A DNA stretch of 64,000 nt from Chiridota heheva (GCA_020152595.1 JAIGNY010002236.1:1247501-1311500), one strand, 5' to 3'; shown: positions 55,101 to 61,904, numbered from the stretch's first letter. The notes: a model not told the origin generated them from the sequence alone. A program made the numbers and translations.

Positions 55101-56173
55101 TAACATCTTTTTTGGCAACAACTCTTGTGCCACTAGAAACTGCTGGACCATGGGGCATAGCCGTCATCCAACAATGGGGGATTTTTTATGTCAAAGTCCA
55201 AATGATCAAGGCAGCTAGCGCAGTAGTGGCATAGAGAGCTGTGAGATATTTTAGTTGGAGGGTGAAGGGGAATATAAATTTGCCCTCACCATGCCTGGTT
55301 GTGTCACTGACTGACAGCCTTCCTTCATTCTTGCTTTTTGATTCCCTGCTAGGTGGATGACACTAGAGATGGGGTGAAGGAAGGTCTCACAGCAGGATGC
55401 TGGAGTGTTGGTGTTGCCAAAACAGTAAGTCAGTTTATTTAATCAAGTTTCTTTGTTTAAAATAAGCATATCGTATGCATGACATTGTAAGTTAATTTCC
55501 ACTCAAATTATAATAATGATCTGTCTTGCATAGCTAACACAGTTATTTAGATAATTGATTTGGGTGTTTGCATTTCAGTAGTAAAACTGAAGATTTGAAG
55601 AATATATATCTTTTAAGATTGTTCACATTTTTTTAGCAAGAGCACTGTTTGATGGTTACATTTTAAATTAGTTACATTAGATGGTCATTTATGGCAAAAG
55701 AAACATGGGTACTTAAATGAATCAATTGATTTGTTTCAGCCACCATTCAAAAATTGTTATTTTTAAAAAGCCAGATGTTTTAAACAGCACATATATTGAA
55801 ACCTCAGGTTTTTACAAGAAAACTACCAACTGAGAACTTTCCTCACTCTGTGACTTATTTTGCCCACTAGGTACCATTTCTCAAATATGATGTGCGTTTT
55901 GACCTTGAAGCACTTGATATGAATGTACATGTAATAGTGAACAATAAAATGGCTAGTATCTCACAAATTCCTTTTTGCAAACAGGGTAATTATATGGCTG
56001 CTTCTGAAGAAGAAATGAAAAAGATGGACCCCAAGGAATACGACAGAAGACTACAGGCGTCCTACGATAAGCTCATCCAATCAGGGGCTCACTATGTGAT
56101 CGACAGCGTGGCTGATCTACCTGCTGTGATAGATGACATCAATAGCAGACTGGCAAAGGGTGAAAAGCCTTGA
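20359..56173 (+). CDS. Phosphonoacetaldehyde hydrolase (PhnX) gene, seven supported exons with N-terminal zinc finger
   Basis: The exons are 20359-20454, 35109-35405, 37072-37271, 41072-41228, 50500-50732, 55353-55424 and 55985-56173. All have AG/GT boundaries and agree in phase (1-1, 1-1, 1-0, 0-1, 1-0, 0-0, 0-stop). Joined they give at least 413 residues: a low-complexity start, a C2-H2 zinc finger, and a full-length PhnX of 277 residues counted from the ATG at 37089 (bacterial PhnX is about 270). PhnX converts phosphonoacetaldehyde and water to acetaldehyde and phosphate, the second step of 2-aminoethylphosphonate breakdown after transamination by PhnW. Key residues are kept: the nucleophile Asp in DWAGT (residue 19) and the Schiff-base Lys in GPMGTHK (residue 60). 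The Mg-binding VDDTRDG loop is also present. The PhnX part is secure. Joining the two upstream exons is supported by phase and splice sites but not by a transcript. The true 5' end may lie upstream and was not found. Confidence 0.85.
20552..21405 (+). pseudogene. CR1 ORF1 remnant: cysteine-rich start and SGNH/GDSL esterase
   Basis: A start segment with the pair CSKC is followed by a frame at about 20940 reading [14 protein letters not shown] (block I, GDS). Next comes AIGTNDIS at about 21107 (block III, GTND), and near the end a [13 protein letters not shown] stretch at 21348-21384 (block V, with the D-x2-H pair). This is the SGNH-hydrolase arrangement known from ORF1 of some CR1 elements, thought to act on lipid or membrane. 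Stop codons and a frame change interrupt it (for example the TAG at 20986-20988 after block I), so it is not functional. Confidence 0.7.
21520..24270 (+). pseudogene. CR1 ORF2 remnant: endonuclease and reverse transcriptase
   Basis: The endonuclease start reads [14 protein letters not shown] near 21530, then DIICITESW, a [10 protein letters not shown]-type motif near 21930 and [11 protein letters not shown] near 22127. The RT at 22653-23600 shows [71 protein letters not shown] and [15 protein letters not shown]-terminal tail at 23637-24266 reads [30 protein letters not shown] and [17 protein letters not shown], which is characteristic of CR1. At least four frame breaks and a deletion over the catalytic YADD make it inactive. 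Confidence 0.85.
24291..24470. other. Spacer between CR1 and the tandem array
   Basis: Non-coding. It contains two copies of a GCGAGT and GCGAGC type phrase (near 24396 and 24460) and ends with TAGCTCTACTATTCGAAAAGTAGTAGAGCTA-like self-complementary sequence at about 24476-24505. Confidence 0.4.
24471..26050 (+). repeat. Compound tandem array with ~180-bp then ~270-300-bp periods
   Basis: It opens with a hairpin built on AGCTCTACTA and TAGTAGAGCT, followed by a GTCGGCGTCTGGTTAAAG phrase. The marker TTTGCATAACAATGAAAATA recurs near 24671, 24857, 25012, 25318, 25593 and (variant) 25863. In the first half each unit carries GTTAAAGTTTT blocks, CATAACTTA, TTCATGTGACTTGGCATAGG and GAGCATGATT. In the second half a second subunit (AATCATATATGTGAAGAGCA, then GTGCATATTAATTAGGTTAT) is added and the pair repeats about every 270-305 bp. 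Non-coding. Similar repeat-rich elements start with the same TAGTAGAGCTATTCTAC phrase in other marine invertebrates, by recollection. Confidence 0.75.
26250..26480 (+). repeat. 22-bp G-rich minisatellite
   Basis: The unit is GGTTGGCATGTGGAACAGGG plus TG or a close variant. About six good copies run from 26346 to 26476, preceded by degenerate ones. All frames stay open across it, producing spurious peptides on both strands. The complementary motif appears in inverted orientation at 54.1-54.2 kb. Confidence 0.85.
26479..26548 (+). repeat. 14-bp repeat, five units
   Basis: Five head-to-tail copies of TAATTAAGCTCAAG (the fourth with one change), directly abutting the 22-bp minisatellite. A single AGCTCAAGTAATTTGAAATC copy reappears at 27176, matching the sequence just after this array at 26541. 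Confidence 0.9.
26549..27430. other. No gene recognised
   Basis: AT-rich DNA with further scattered copies of the GGCATGTGG motif to about 26720. The frame at 26573-26851 is an accident of these repeats. Confidence 0.4.
27430..28255 (-). repeat. ~73-bp satellite array, minus orientation, ~11 units
   Basis: Units read TTATTTCCTAGTTCCTAATT, then CGATATTGACTATTTCC, then TATTCGTYGCTCSCTATATA, then a TCTGTTCTTTTATCG block. This is the reverse complement of the unit in the larger array at 31.77-34.37 kb. Some units have a short extra block (GTTAATCGT-like). One unit contains the AT microsatellite at 28106-28143. Confidence 0.92.
28106..28143. repeat. (AT)n microsatellite
   Basis: About 19 uninterrupted AT dinucleotides, grown from the CTATATA stretch of a satellite unit. 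Confidence 0.98.
28256..30125. other. No gene; decayed mobile-element debris
   Basis: At 28370-28520 a phrase with GGGGGGCACATGTCCCC and repeated AGTGCxxTTTT blocks looks like the end of a non-autonomous element. GGTTCTGCCACTGACTC at 28968 and CAGCCGCCTCTGATACC at 29446 look similar. The frame at 28416-28772 runs through this debris and shows no domain. Confidence 0.4.
30130..30560 (+). repeat. Three-copy ~140-bp diverged tandem repeat
   Basis: GAGGTACCACCTCAAACCAATTT-type sequence occurs at about 30304 and 30440. TGCTGCATAGGGCC occurs at 30380 and 30522, with a diverged TGCTGCGTGTGGTCC at 30242. GATCAAAC or GATCAAGC and TACATCxCACAxAGxACAGAA blocks fall at the same spacing. Overlapping minus-strand frames here derive from the repeat. 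Confidence 0.7.
30797..31660 (+). mobile_element. I-group LINE fragment, copy 3 (RNase H region only)
   Basis: It matches copy 2 from about 52.73 kb onward: the phrase TCTCCACCCTCTTT(A/G)ATAGGACTAAAAC, the 'LIGLKPYPL' peptide and the RNase H end ([24 protein letters not shown] at 31226-31300). It is truncated at both ends and lacks the first part of RNase H, including the DG and AEA motifs, through an internal deletion near 31000-31100. It is not functional. It lies between the two oppositely oriented satellite arrays. Confidence 0.8.
31770..34375 (+). repeat. ~73-bp satellite array, plus orientation, ~34 units
   Basis: The unit reads AGGAAATAGTCAATATCGAA, TTAGGAACTAGGAAATAACG, ATAAAAGAACAGGTATATAG, then a short GGAGCAACGAATA block. 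The spacing of GGAAATAA markers at 31961, 32034 and 32107 is exactly 73 bp. Other units are lengthened to about 80-85 bp by AAACAGAT or AAACAGTTA inserts. Internal similarity (AGGAAATAxT twice per unit) suggests the unit grew from a dimer. The same unit in inverted orientation makes up 27.43-28.26 kb. Minus-strand open frames here are repeat artefacts. Confidence 0.95.
34376..35108 (+). other. Intron sequence before the zinc-finger exon
   Basis: AT-rich, without coding signal, ending in the acceptor tract TTGATTGATATATTTCAG at 35108. Confidence 0.45.
35109..35405 (+). CDS. Zinc-finger exon B (C2-H2, BED/U1-like)
   Basis: 297 nt, phase 1-1, bounded by ATATTTCAG and CAAG/GTATGC. It encodes a basic start [17 protein letters not shown], then [15 protein letters not shown] and a zinc finger C-x2-C-x13-H-x5-H: Cys 40, Cys 43, His 57 and His 63 of the exon, with an adjacent His 58. 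The aromatic 'W...YSW' before the finger and the SEKH end recall single C2-H2 fingers found in transposase-derived and chromatin proteins. A Ser/Gly/Asn linker and the basic [13 protein letters not shown] tail follow. The RKRKWK run could act as a nuclear localisation signal. The frame reads without a stop into the PhnX exon through a GCA codon split at the junction. Skipping this exon would also keep frame. The frame stays open only 29 codons beyond the donor. Confidence 0.75.
35406..37071 (+). other. Intron B-C, with a G-rich stretch
   Basis: 1.67 kb from GTATGC to GCTTTTCAG. At about 36195-36490 irregular GGGGAGTTGGGG and GGACCTATGGAG phrases repeat with many G runs. Nothing coding is recognised; the frame 36078-36293 is repeat-derived. 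Confidence 0.5.
37072..37271 (+). CDS. PhnX exon C: HAD motif I and catalytic lysine
   Basis: 200 nt, acceptor TATGCTTTTCAG, donor AAAAGA/GTAAGA, ending in phase 0. The ATG at 37089 starts a PhnX-only product. From it, [11 protein letters not shown] holds nucleophile Asp19, and the Ala two residues later replaces the usual second HAD Asp, as in PhnX generally. The segment up to [12 protein letters not shown] carries Lys60, which forms the Schiff base with the aldehyde. Five codons (WRNDR) precede this ATG in frame and join to exon B or A. Another ATG at 37073 is out of frame. The presence of a real acceptor shows that at least one upstream exon exists, coding or not. Confidence 0.93.
37272..39880 (+). 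other. Intron C-D, first part
   Basis: No coding exon is seen. There are G-rich runs near 37460 and 37850. A degenerate ~48-bp repeat with AAAATGTTAAAGTTTCTTC units lies at 38060-38200. Two GGCCGGCC octamers lie at 38032 and 38977. The open frames are short and unsupported. Confidence 0.45.
39881..40475 (+). repeat. 24-bp minisatellite, ~24 units
   Basis: The unit is TTCCAACCTTGTGGACCTCA plus ATAA (24 bp). Because 24 is a multiple of three, open frames run through it on both strands, giving LNNSNLVD-type peptides on + and LRSTRLEL-type on -. These are artefacts of the period. A few units lose or gain a base near 40135 and 40435. It sits in intron C-D of the PhnX gene. Confidence 0.95.
40476..41071 (+). 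other. Intron C-D, last part
   Basis: AT-rich, non-coding, ending in the pyrimidine tract TGTCTTTTCTTTTAAG at 41071, the acceptor of exon D. Confidence 0.5.
41072..41228 (+). CDS. PhnX exon D: cap domain
   Basis: 157 nt, phase 0 to 1, acceptor CTTTTAAG, donor CTCAG/GTATGA. It encodes [20 protein letters not shown], then [18 protein letters not shown] and [14 protein letters not shown]. This is the helical cap of PhnX that covers the active site. The order 'HI..VL....V...W....G..P/S...D.D.MY..F.PLQ...L....' is the family pattern right after the catalytic lysine. It joins in frame to both neighbours. Confidence 0.95.
41229..42320 (+). other. Intron D-E, before the LINE
   Basis: No exon recognised. 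AT-rich with the direct repeat TTATTTTATTATAAATCTTGGTG at 41952-41998. The frame at 41523-41732 has no domain. Confidence 0.45.
42345..43470 (+). pseudogene. LINE copy 1 ORF1 remnant (gag-like, zinc knuckles)
   Basis: The frame at 42426-42956 covers a nucleic-acid-binding core ([39 protein letters not shown]). The knuckle region is read in a shifted frame at about 42843-42940: [20 protein letters not shown], then [13 protein letters not shown]. In the first knuckle Leu stands where His is expected (C-x2-C-x4-H-x4-C), and the frame is lost just before the last Cys of the second. Proline-rich sequence follows to 43470. It binds element RNA in active relatives. Confidence 0.7.
43480..47260 (+). 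pseudogene. LINE copy 1 ORF2 remnant: EN, RT, RNase H
   Basis: The endonuclease start [16 protein letters not shown] (43481-43530) and [10 protein letters not shown] match APE-type enzymes, followed by [12 protein letters not shown] near 43850. RT pieces include [12 protein letters not shown] near 44790, the [11 protein letters not shown]-like stretch near 45550, and [17 protein letters not shown] near 45690. The catalytic region reads ALYVETS where copy 2 has HVDDF. A 68-bp tandem duplication (44963-45030 and 45031-45098) lies in RT. RNase H remnants include ILVTDEL-region [16 protein letters not shown]-like sequence near 46650-46700. It is inactive, with frame changes every few hundred bases. 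Confidence 0.75.
47336..49973 (+). other. Intron D-E, after the LINE
   Basis: No coding exon is seen. The notable tracts are poly-T at 48008-48024 and 48650-48658. Phrases such as GAAACCGGTTTTGTTTTGGAAACCG near 49060 suggest old element debris. The frames at 48346-48540, 48915-49124, 49146-49343 and 49270-49464 are unsupported. Confidence 0.45.
49974..50152 (+). repeat. 27-bp minisatellite, ~6.5 units
   Basis: Six nearly identical units of TACTGCAGTGCTGTAGTAAT plus GATGATG start at 49974, 50001, 50028, 50055, 50082 and 50109, with a partial seventh. Each unit contains the self-complementary CTGCAG and near-palindrome ACTGCAGTGCTGTAGT. The period is a multiple of three, so frames stay open on both strands; the peptides are artefacts. 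It lies 350 bp upstream of PhnX exon E. Confidence 0.95.
50153..50499 (+). other. Intron D-E, last part
   Basis: Non-coding, ending in a long pyrimidine tract TATTTTTCTTATTTCAATTT followed by TCTTCTCAG, a strong acceptor. Confidence 0.5.
50500..50732 (+). CDS. PhnX exon E: HAD motif II and core domain
   Basis: 233 nt, phase 1 to 0, acceptor TTCTTCTCAG, donor GTGAAG/GTAAAG. It encodes [20 protein letters not shown], then [20 protein letters not shown], then [20 protein letters not shown] and [24 protein letters not shown] is HAD motif II, and [13 protein letters not shown] is a strong PhnX signature. The usual 'D.VP.GRP.P' appears here as [10 protein letters not shown], so the common Gly is Ala and the Arg-Pro pair is kept. 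Confidence 0.96.
50770..50831 (+). repeat. 31-bp tandem duplication just after exon E
   Basis: Two copies of a 31-bp unit beginning TTCTGTTGGTCAGCAAAGAC start at 50770 and 50801, about 40 bp beyond the exon E donor. Each unit holds the small inverted repeat TGGTC-AGCAAA-GACCA. Confidence 0.9.
51175..52600 (+). pseudogene. LINE copy 2 reverse transcriptase remnant
   Basis: Recognisable pieces include [15 protein letters not shown]-like sequence near 51215, [14 protein letters not shown] near 51456-51500, [20 protein letters not shown] near 51660-51720, and [18 protein letters not shown] with [20 protein letters not shown] at 52040-52160. [20 protein letters not shown] follows near 52360. The RT catalytic Asp pair is kept, unlike in copy 1. 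Several frame changes separate the pieces. Confidence 0.8.
52980..53390 (+). pseudogene. LINE copy 2 RNase H domain
   Basis: All four acidic sites of an RNase H1-type domain are visible: YTDGSKEGD near 52990 (D), [18 protein letters not shown] near 53090 (E), [17 protein letters not shown] near 53155 (D) and [20 protein letters not shown] near 53275-53335 (H and D). The domain is nearly intact, but a frame change falls between YTDGS and the rest. It is cut off from a working RT. Confidence 0.85.
53779..53945 (+). mobile_element. tRNA-derived SINE, inserted next to the LINE tail
   Basis: The start shares AGTTGG, GCAC and CTGAGATGCTGGA with the copy at 1.38 kb. It adds a B-box-like GCTTCAAGTCC at about 53817, followed by a non-tRNA body. 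The head abuts the CAAA tail of LINE copy 2. The 3' boundary is uncertain. Confidence 0.45.
53946..54064 (+). other. Intron E-F spacer
   Basis: Short non-coding stretch between the SINE and the next repeat; nothing recognised. Confidence 0.4.
54065..54240 (-). repeat. ~22-bp repeat, inverted copy of the 26.3-kb motif
   Basis: Degenerate units built on CCACCCTGTCCCACATGCCA, the reverse complement of the GGCATGTGGGACAGGGTGG form in the 26.25-26.48 kb minisatellite. About six to seven units are readable. Confidence 0.75.
54371..54702 (+). repeat. 165-bp tandem duplication
   Basis: CATGTTCAACTTAATATTxT starts at 54371 and again at 54536. The two units agree closely to about 54702 (shared ATTCACCCCCAAGACACTT and GCATCAGGTTCTATTGTTTG). 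It is recent compared with most repeats here. The frame across 54372-54650 comes from the repeat. Confidence 0.92.
54703..55352 (+). other. Intron E-F, last part
   Basis: Non-coding. It ends in TGCTTTTTGATTCCCTGCTAG at 55352, the acceptor of exon F. Confidence 0.5.
55353..55424 (+). CDS. PhnX exon F: Mg-binding motif IV
   Basis: 72 nt, phase 0-0, acceptor CCCTGCTAG, donor AAAACA/GTAAGT. It encodes [20 protein letters not shown] and VAKT. VDDT-x2-G is the HAD motif IV loop whose acidic residues hold Mg2+ in PhnX, and 'G..AG.W.VGV..T' is the family pattern after it. This small exon is below usual open-frame length limits, but it is required to join E and G in frame. Confidence 0.96.
55425..55984 (+). 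other. Intron F-G, 560 bp
   Basis: The frame of exon G stays open backward to about 55892, but the family alignment (VAKT followed by GN) fixes the acceptor at TTTTTGCAAACAG, 55984. Confidence 0.7.
55985..56173 (+). CDS. PhnX exon G: C-terminus and stop
   Basis: 189 nt including TGA at 56171-56173. It encodes [40 protein letters not shown], then [20 protein letters not shown] and KP. 'GN..G.SE.E........R...A...L...[11 protein letters not shown]' is the standard PhnX ending. No extra C-terminal domain is present. Confidence 0.97.
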   Translation, partial: GNYMAASEEEMKKMDPKEYDRRLQASYDKLIQSGAHYVIDSVADLPAVIDDINSRLAKGEKP

Positions 56174-56212
56174 AGAATCAAGTACACCCAAGCAGAAACA
56201 TCATTTACCTGT

Positions 56213-56219
56213 AATTAAA
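56213..56219 (+). other. Possible weak poly(A) signal AATTAAA
   Basis: This AATTAAA variant is the only hexamer-like signal I see between the stop codon and the large inverted-repeat element 78 bp downstream. The first canonical AATAAA I noticed further down is near 57611, inside that element. So the 3' end may be short and weakly signalled, or may use the element. Confidence 0.25.
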
Positions 56220-57260
56220 CTCAAATCAAAGAAGCAACCCATCGATCTTTGGTTCTGATGCAATAGCATCAGGAACCTATGTGGTCATGATGGCGTGTGG
56301 GTGTATGTATGTGTGTATGTTTGTGATGGCCAGCTTGTAAATGCGATATTTCAAGAACGATACACTGTATTTGTCATGTGATACACAGATAGCCCATAGT
56401 CCGTAGATGTACCCTTTTTGATGGTGATGTCATGCATATTAATGAGTAGGCGGACTTAATGTAAACATTTTGAAATGCTTATATTTTAACAACTGCATGT
56501 CTGTTTTGTTTCATATTTGGTATAGCTATGTTGTTTGCTGGTATGTACATGTTCATGACGTAAAAACGTGTATTATGTGGTACACAGATAGCCCATGGTC
56601 TGTAGATACATGTTCTCTAGTGTTTTTAATGGTGATATCATGCATATTAATGAGTAGGCAGGGCTTGATATAAAAATCTTGAAATGCTCTTATTTTGACA
56701 ATCACATGTCTGTTTTGTTGAATATTTGTTGTAATAATGATGTTGGCTAGTGTGTATGTTTTCATTGTATAAAAATGTTGAGTATCATTAATATGCACCG
56801 TGGGTGGGGCTTGATATGATTTTGTAAACAAAAAGCACAAGTAAACATGATATCTCATAAACTATGAACTGGATTTACATCATGTGTTGTACACAAATAG
56901 CTCATGATCTGCAGATGTCACCTAATGTTTGTGGTGGTGATTCATGCGTAAGTGGGTGGGGTTTAAAGTGAAAATTTTGAAAAGTGATAAATGATAAACT
57001 GTACTCCGTTTCATCAGATTTATGCTACATGTGATACACAGATGGGTCATGCATGGTCTGTACCGTATGTTCTAATGTTGTGGTAGTGATGTTATGAATG
57101 CTAATGAGTGAGTAGGCAGGGCTTACTGACAAATTCTTGAAATAGGATAAATGGGCAATCGTTTTTGCATCATACTTGCTTTGATGTTTTTATTGGGCAA
57201 ATGCTCATGTTGTCAACATTTTTATTGATCTGCATGGTGGGTGTAGCTTATGAATTACCT

Positions 57261-60200
57261 CCCACTGACTCCTATATTTCCTATTTGTCCTATAAAAAAA
57301 ATCCCTTCTATTTTTTTCATGAATTGGGCCATAATTTCTATATTCTTGTATAATCTCCTATATTTTTTACCTGAATAGGCAAAAATCTTAGAACACACCA
57401 AAAATTAATGGGAAGTGTCAAGTAAAGTAAATTATAAGTTTAAATAGTACAGGTATATTGATGCTGCTTATACAGTAGCTGCTGTATCAGTCATATTCTA
57501 ATGTCACAAGGAATTTGGAATGGTTGTTTGCCACTATAATTAGCACTTTTTAAGCTGTCCGAACAATTGAACTTCTTACAGCATACACCTTCTGTTCAGA
57601 CCTTAGTATCAATGTAATAAAGTGGAAAAGAATATGGACAACTAAAGTAAGTCAGGACCAAGTGCTAGAAAGTTAATTTGTTCTATCAAGTAGAGCTAGA
57701 ATAGAGCACTTGGCATTTTTCATATGGAAATATTTCATAAGTATTGCAATTTTACTTTCCAAATAAAATAAAATCATGATTTCCCAACCCACTAGAATTA
57801 TTCTGTGCAAACTTTTCCTGGTTTGTTATTGGTCCTTATCTGTGTAAAAAAATAAAACACTAATTAAAGGTCTATGAACATGTATAAATTTCTATATTTG
57901 TCAGTTGGTTCAAAGAGTGATCAAATCTGAGCTGATCAGTTTCTGAATTTTGGAAAAGCACCTTTAGTGTTTGAGTTGTGGCTGATCAAAGTTTGATCAG
58001 TTTTTGATTTATGCAAAATATGTGATGTTTGACTGGCAAATAGCTCAAATCTTGATCTTATTCTTTAAATTTCTTTCCTAAATCTTTAATTGTCACTGAA
58101 AAAGTGAAAATGATAGAAAAGTCTATTCCTGCTGTAATTTGATTGGTATGTAAAGCCTCAAAATATTTGGTCAGAATTTTGCTGCACCAAGTTTAAAGAA
58201 TTGTGATAAACAAATGATTTACTAAAGAAAATAAATACCAAGGTCACCCTCTAAAACATCTCAAAATTTGGCATAAAATATGTAAATTCATACCCGAGAT
58301 TTAAAAGTAGTATAAAATGGTCAGTGTTTAATGAAGTTTGATGAAATTCTTTGCTACTCTGATGGTTTTTTTATAGATTTTTAAAGCAATTTAGCTAATG
58401 TTACCACTAGATGCCCTTATATCTAAAAGATCATTTCCAATTTTGGTATGTATGTGATTTAGGATATAAAATTATAGCAGATAAAAGGTAAAATAACTTT
58501 CTTGAAAAAGTTTGTTTCCTCAGCATATGTATCAGATTGTCTTGATATGATTTAAAGTTAGTGGACTTGAAAGTGTTAATATTAGAAAGAAGAATAATGA
58601 ACATTATGAAGAAAAATGAAGAATTTGTATGAAGAAAAATGAGGAATTTGTACAATGAAGCAGGCCAATAGTTTTGCTTTTTTGATGCCTTATAAATAAA
58701 TACCTATTTTGGTCAGTGATACCATGCCCCTTTCTGGGTCAATCTCGGGGTTTGATGAAGAATCAAATCAATGAGAACTGTGCAGAACACATAAAGCAGA
58801 AGCTGTTTGTTTTAACCAACATGGACCGCTGAGCTTTTGAAATTGCTAAGGATTTTATTACAAGGTCTTGTTTTGGATGATTCCTTAAAAAAGAATAAAA
58901 TGACCAAATCAGGGTATGAATATGTGTTTGAATGCAATTACAGCATCTGTTGATGAATTCCATTAATAATGTGAAAGGAATTATATCATGAATAGTTTTT
59001 AATGTATGCACAAGTTGTGATGTATGAAAGAAAAGACGACTCAAAATCCTTGATGTATTTTTTTAAATGATCTTATTGATGTAAAATTCAGTCAATCATG
59101 ATCATCACTATTTCTCCGACTAGATATTGATTGAAGGGATTCAACACCTATTGGCCATGAAACCCATGAAAAACAATAAGTTAATGACTTCATAGGTTTT
59201 TTTCTTTGTGATATCAGAAAATTTGTATCAAATTTGCATTAATATGATAAGGCATATTAGAATGCAAAATGCTGTAAAATGGTCAATTTCCAAGCCATTT
59301 TGATGAACCTTAAACTGCAGTTGCTGCTACATGTCTTGGATCTTGAAATCATAGTTCATTCTTCTTAAACGAAATACATGTACCAACTAAATGTCAGAAA
59401 ACGTTGACATACCAACTAAATGGTCAAAAGATGTCGATGAATTTTCATGTGGATACGAGTCAATTGCAACAACTGGGTGGAAGTACAATATGTGAGAGGT
59501 TCCACATCTTATATGTGTAAAAGATTTTAGGATCTATTTAAAAAATATCAGGCTTCTGTTTTACAGTAATAAAGTTGAGCAGCATGCAGACACTACTATC
59601 AAAAGTTATATAGGATTAAGAGGACCTAGTAAAATCAAGAAATAAGTATCACTGCTTGTACATGCTAGCATACCACCATCCTGCATAAACACCCTTACAG
59701 TACTGCTGACACAGCACTGTAACTGCAGTACTGCTGACACGGCATACTTATGCTTCTGGGAAAGATCATCAAAGTTTGGGAAGAACAGTTGTAAAAGGTT
59801 TTTTCTTATATTTGTAATGGTTGCTTACTAATATTGTCCAGTTTCCAACCGTCTAGTGTACATAGTGCATATGGAAATGTGTTTTTTGGGCTAGAAACAC
59901 AGAAAATTAGCATTAGACATGTTCTATTCTTAGATACTGTAGGAGGTTTAGATCTAGACTGTTGAGTACAAGTCTTTGTGGTTGCTGATATATATAAATA
60001 ATATATTGATCTTCTAAGGTTTTAGTTCTGAACGATAACCAAAAAGATAACTTTGACAGCAACGATGTAGATGTATGATACAGGTAGATAATTTTGCTGC
60101 AGTGTACATGTATAACAAAAATTGAACAAATTGTGCTGATCATACACTTGGAATGTTGCTCTTCATTATTCATTTGGGCCATCAGCCCTTTTAACACGTA

Positions 60201-61904
60201 CAAAGCATCTTGAGAATTTTTTTGTTGTTACAAAACAGAGACATGAAAATTCCATGTGGCTATGAAACCTATATTTTCACCCTCATAACCCTTTTTTTCT
60301 CAACCACTCCCATAAAATTGCTATATTTTTTTCTTAACTGGGAAATATGTAAATATCATGAAAAAAATATTTCATGATATGCGATGATATAAGAGTTAAT
60401 ACAAATTTTGCAAATCAATCAGCTTATGAAAAAGCATTGGAACCACAAAACCTTTGGGTTCTGGTTATGAAAATTTGCCTACACTTTTCTCAAATTAATT
60501 TGTGAGTCTAAATATAATCTTTTCGAGGAAATGTATGTCATCATAGTTCTGTTTCTATTGGTCTTTGATCTCTTGCCAAAATAATTTAAGGGGTTTAGCT
60601 GTATCTGACAAATAAATGTCTCAAATGTCACATTTTGATAGTTAATTTGAAGAACAAATTTGATAGAACTTGGGCATAAATTTCACAACTTGGATCAGGA
60701 AGAAAGCAAACTATTTTTAAAAGCTCAATCTGTTTGTTCAGATTATGGTGCCCTATCACTTGGCATAAATTTCCTTGTTTATACTCTTCTTCCAGTTTCA
60801 TAAGAATTAAAAGCTCCTAGGAACTGAAAGAGTTTGATATGAAGGTCTATATATTGTATTTTATTGTTGTATGGGGAAAGGGAATAACTTTTTTGTACAT
60901 TTTTAGGGGACCATTTTACGATGGGATATCCCAAAAGCGAGGCTCAGTAGTTAAGGAGTCATGCTCATTTTCCTGTCATGCATTGTGTCCTTGACCAAGT
61001 CACTTTACTCTACTTGCTCCAGTCCACTCTGCTGTAAAATGAGTACCAACACTGCTGGGGAGTTAATCTGCCATGGACTGGTGACCCATCCAGGGGGAGT
61101 CATGTGCTCTCATCCCTATGTGCCATGGAAACCTGGGATAAGCCTGTAATGGATTTAGCTGCTAGCTATCCCAAAATGTCCAATGCATGCCCATACACTG
61201 TCTACAATGGTGAGGCATCAAGGGAAAAACTCATTTTCAGTAGTTTACTTGCCCAGCCTAATTTGTAAGTTTTTAAGTAGAGTATTGCTTGCTGTCCACT
61301 ATAAAAGAATTTGCTTCTCTAAAACTTTCCTGCATTTTTTTAAAAAAGTTTTTGCCAAAGTTTGAAATTCCTGAATGTCAAGGACCTTGTCAAGCAATCA
61401 TAGGCAACAAAGATTAAATGGGCATTTGTGGAAGATTTTTAATATTTTTGGCACCAGAGGAAATGTTTTGACCATGGATCCTTTCTCCTAGCTAGATCCA
61501 CTGATGCCAAGTATGATTTGCCCTTGCAAACATAATGTCTAATGCAGGCTGCCACTGCATGGCAGTAATAGTGAACATTGCAAAATGGTGAGAGAAAATA
61601 ATTTCTCATAAGGCATGATGTCAGATATGATTACTTTATGTATAGAATTGTTACAGTAATTGTAAAAATTAAAATAAATTTGTATTTCTATAGCCATTCT
61701 AAGTTATTATTTTTGTCTTCATAATGATTTTCATCAGCTGAACACTTATTAACATTGCTAACTTTTTAAGTGCGGGAGCATGGAGGGGCTTAAAATGTGG
61801 ATGTTGGACTGAAAGATATTTTCAACGAGAACCAAAAGGTTTTGTGATTGATTGATTTGAAAATTTGTCCTTACTGTCCTGTCATTGCATATTATAAATA
61901 TTTG
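57261..61904. other. Central region of the large inverted-repeat element
   Basis: AT-rich, with no supported coding frame in any direction. CTCCTATATTTCCTATTT-like sequence lies near 57270. A short repeated GTACTGCTGACACxGCA lies at about 59700-59745. A SINE-like segment lies near 60.94-61.15 kb. A 22-bp block near 61827 (AGAACCAAAAGGTTTTGTGA) resembles the complement of 60443-60464. Confidence 0.5.
60930..61165 (+). mobile_element. SINE-like element inside the large inverted-repeat element
   Basis: It holds GAGGCTCAGTAGTTAAGGAG (A-box-like), then TGTCCTTGACCAAGTCACTT, TACTCTACTTGCTCCA, GTAAAATGAGTACC and ATGGAAACCTGGGATAAGC. The string from 'TGTCCTTG.(C/G)AAG.CACTTTA' to 'GTAAAATG(A/G)GTACC' is a conserved core I recall from widespread metazoan SINEs. 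The ends are not fixed. Confidence 0.45.

Noticed and set aside
55892-55984. Upstream extension of the last PhnX exon as a separate start
   Set aside because: Its frame is open, but the family sequence joins VAKT directly to GN, and a good acceptor sits at 55984.
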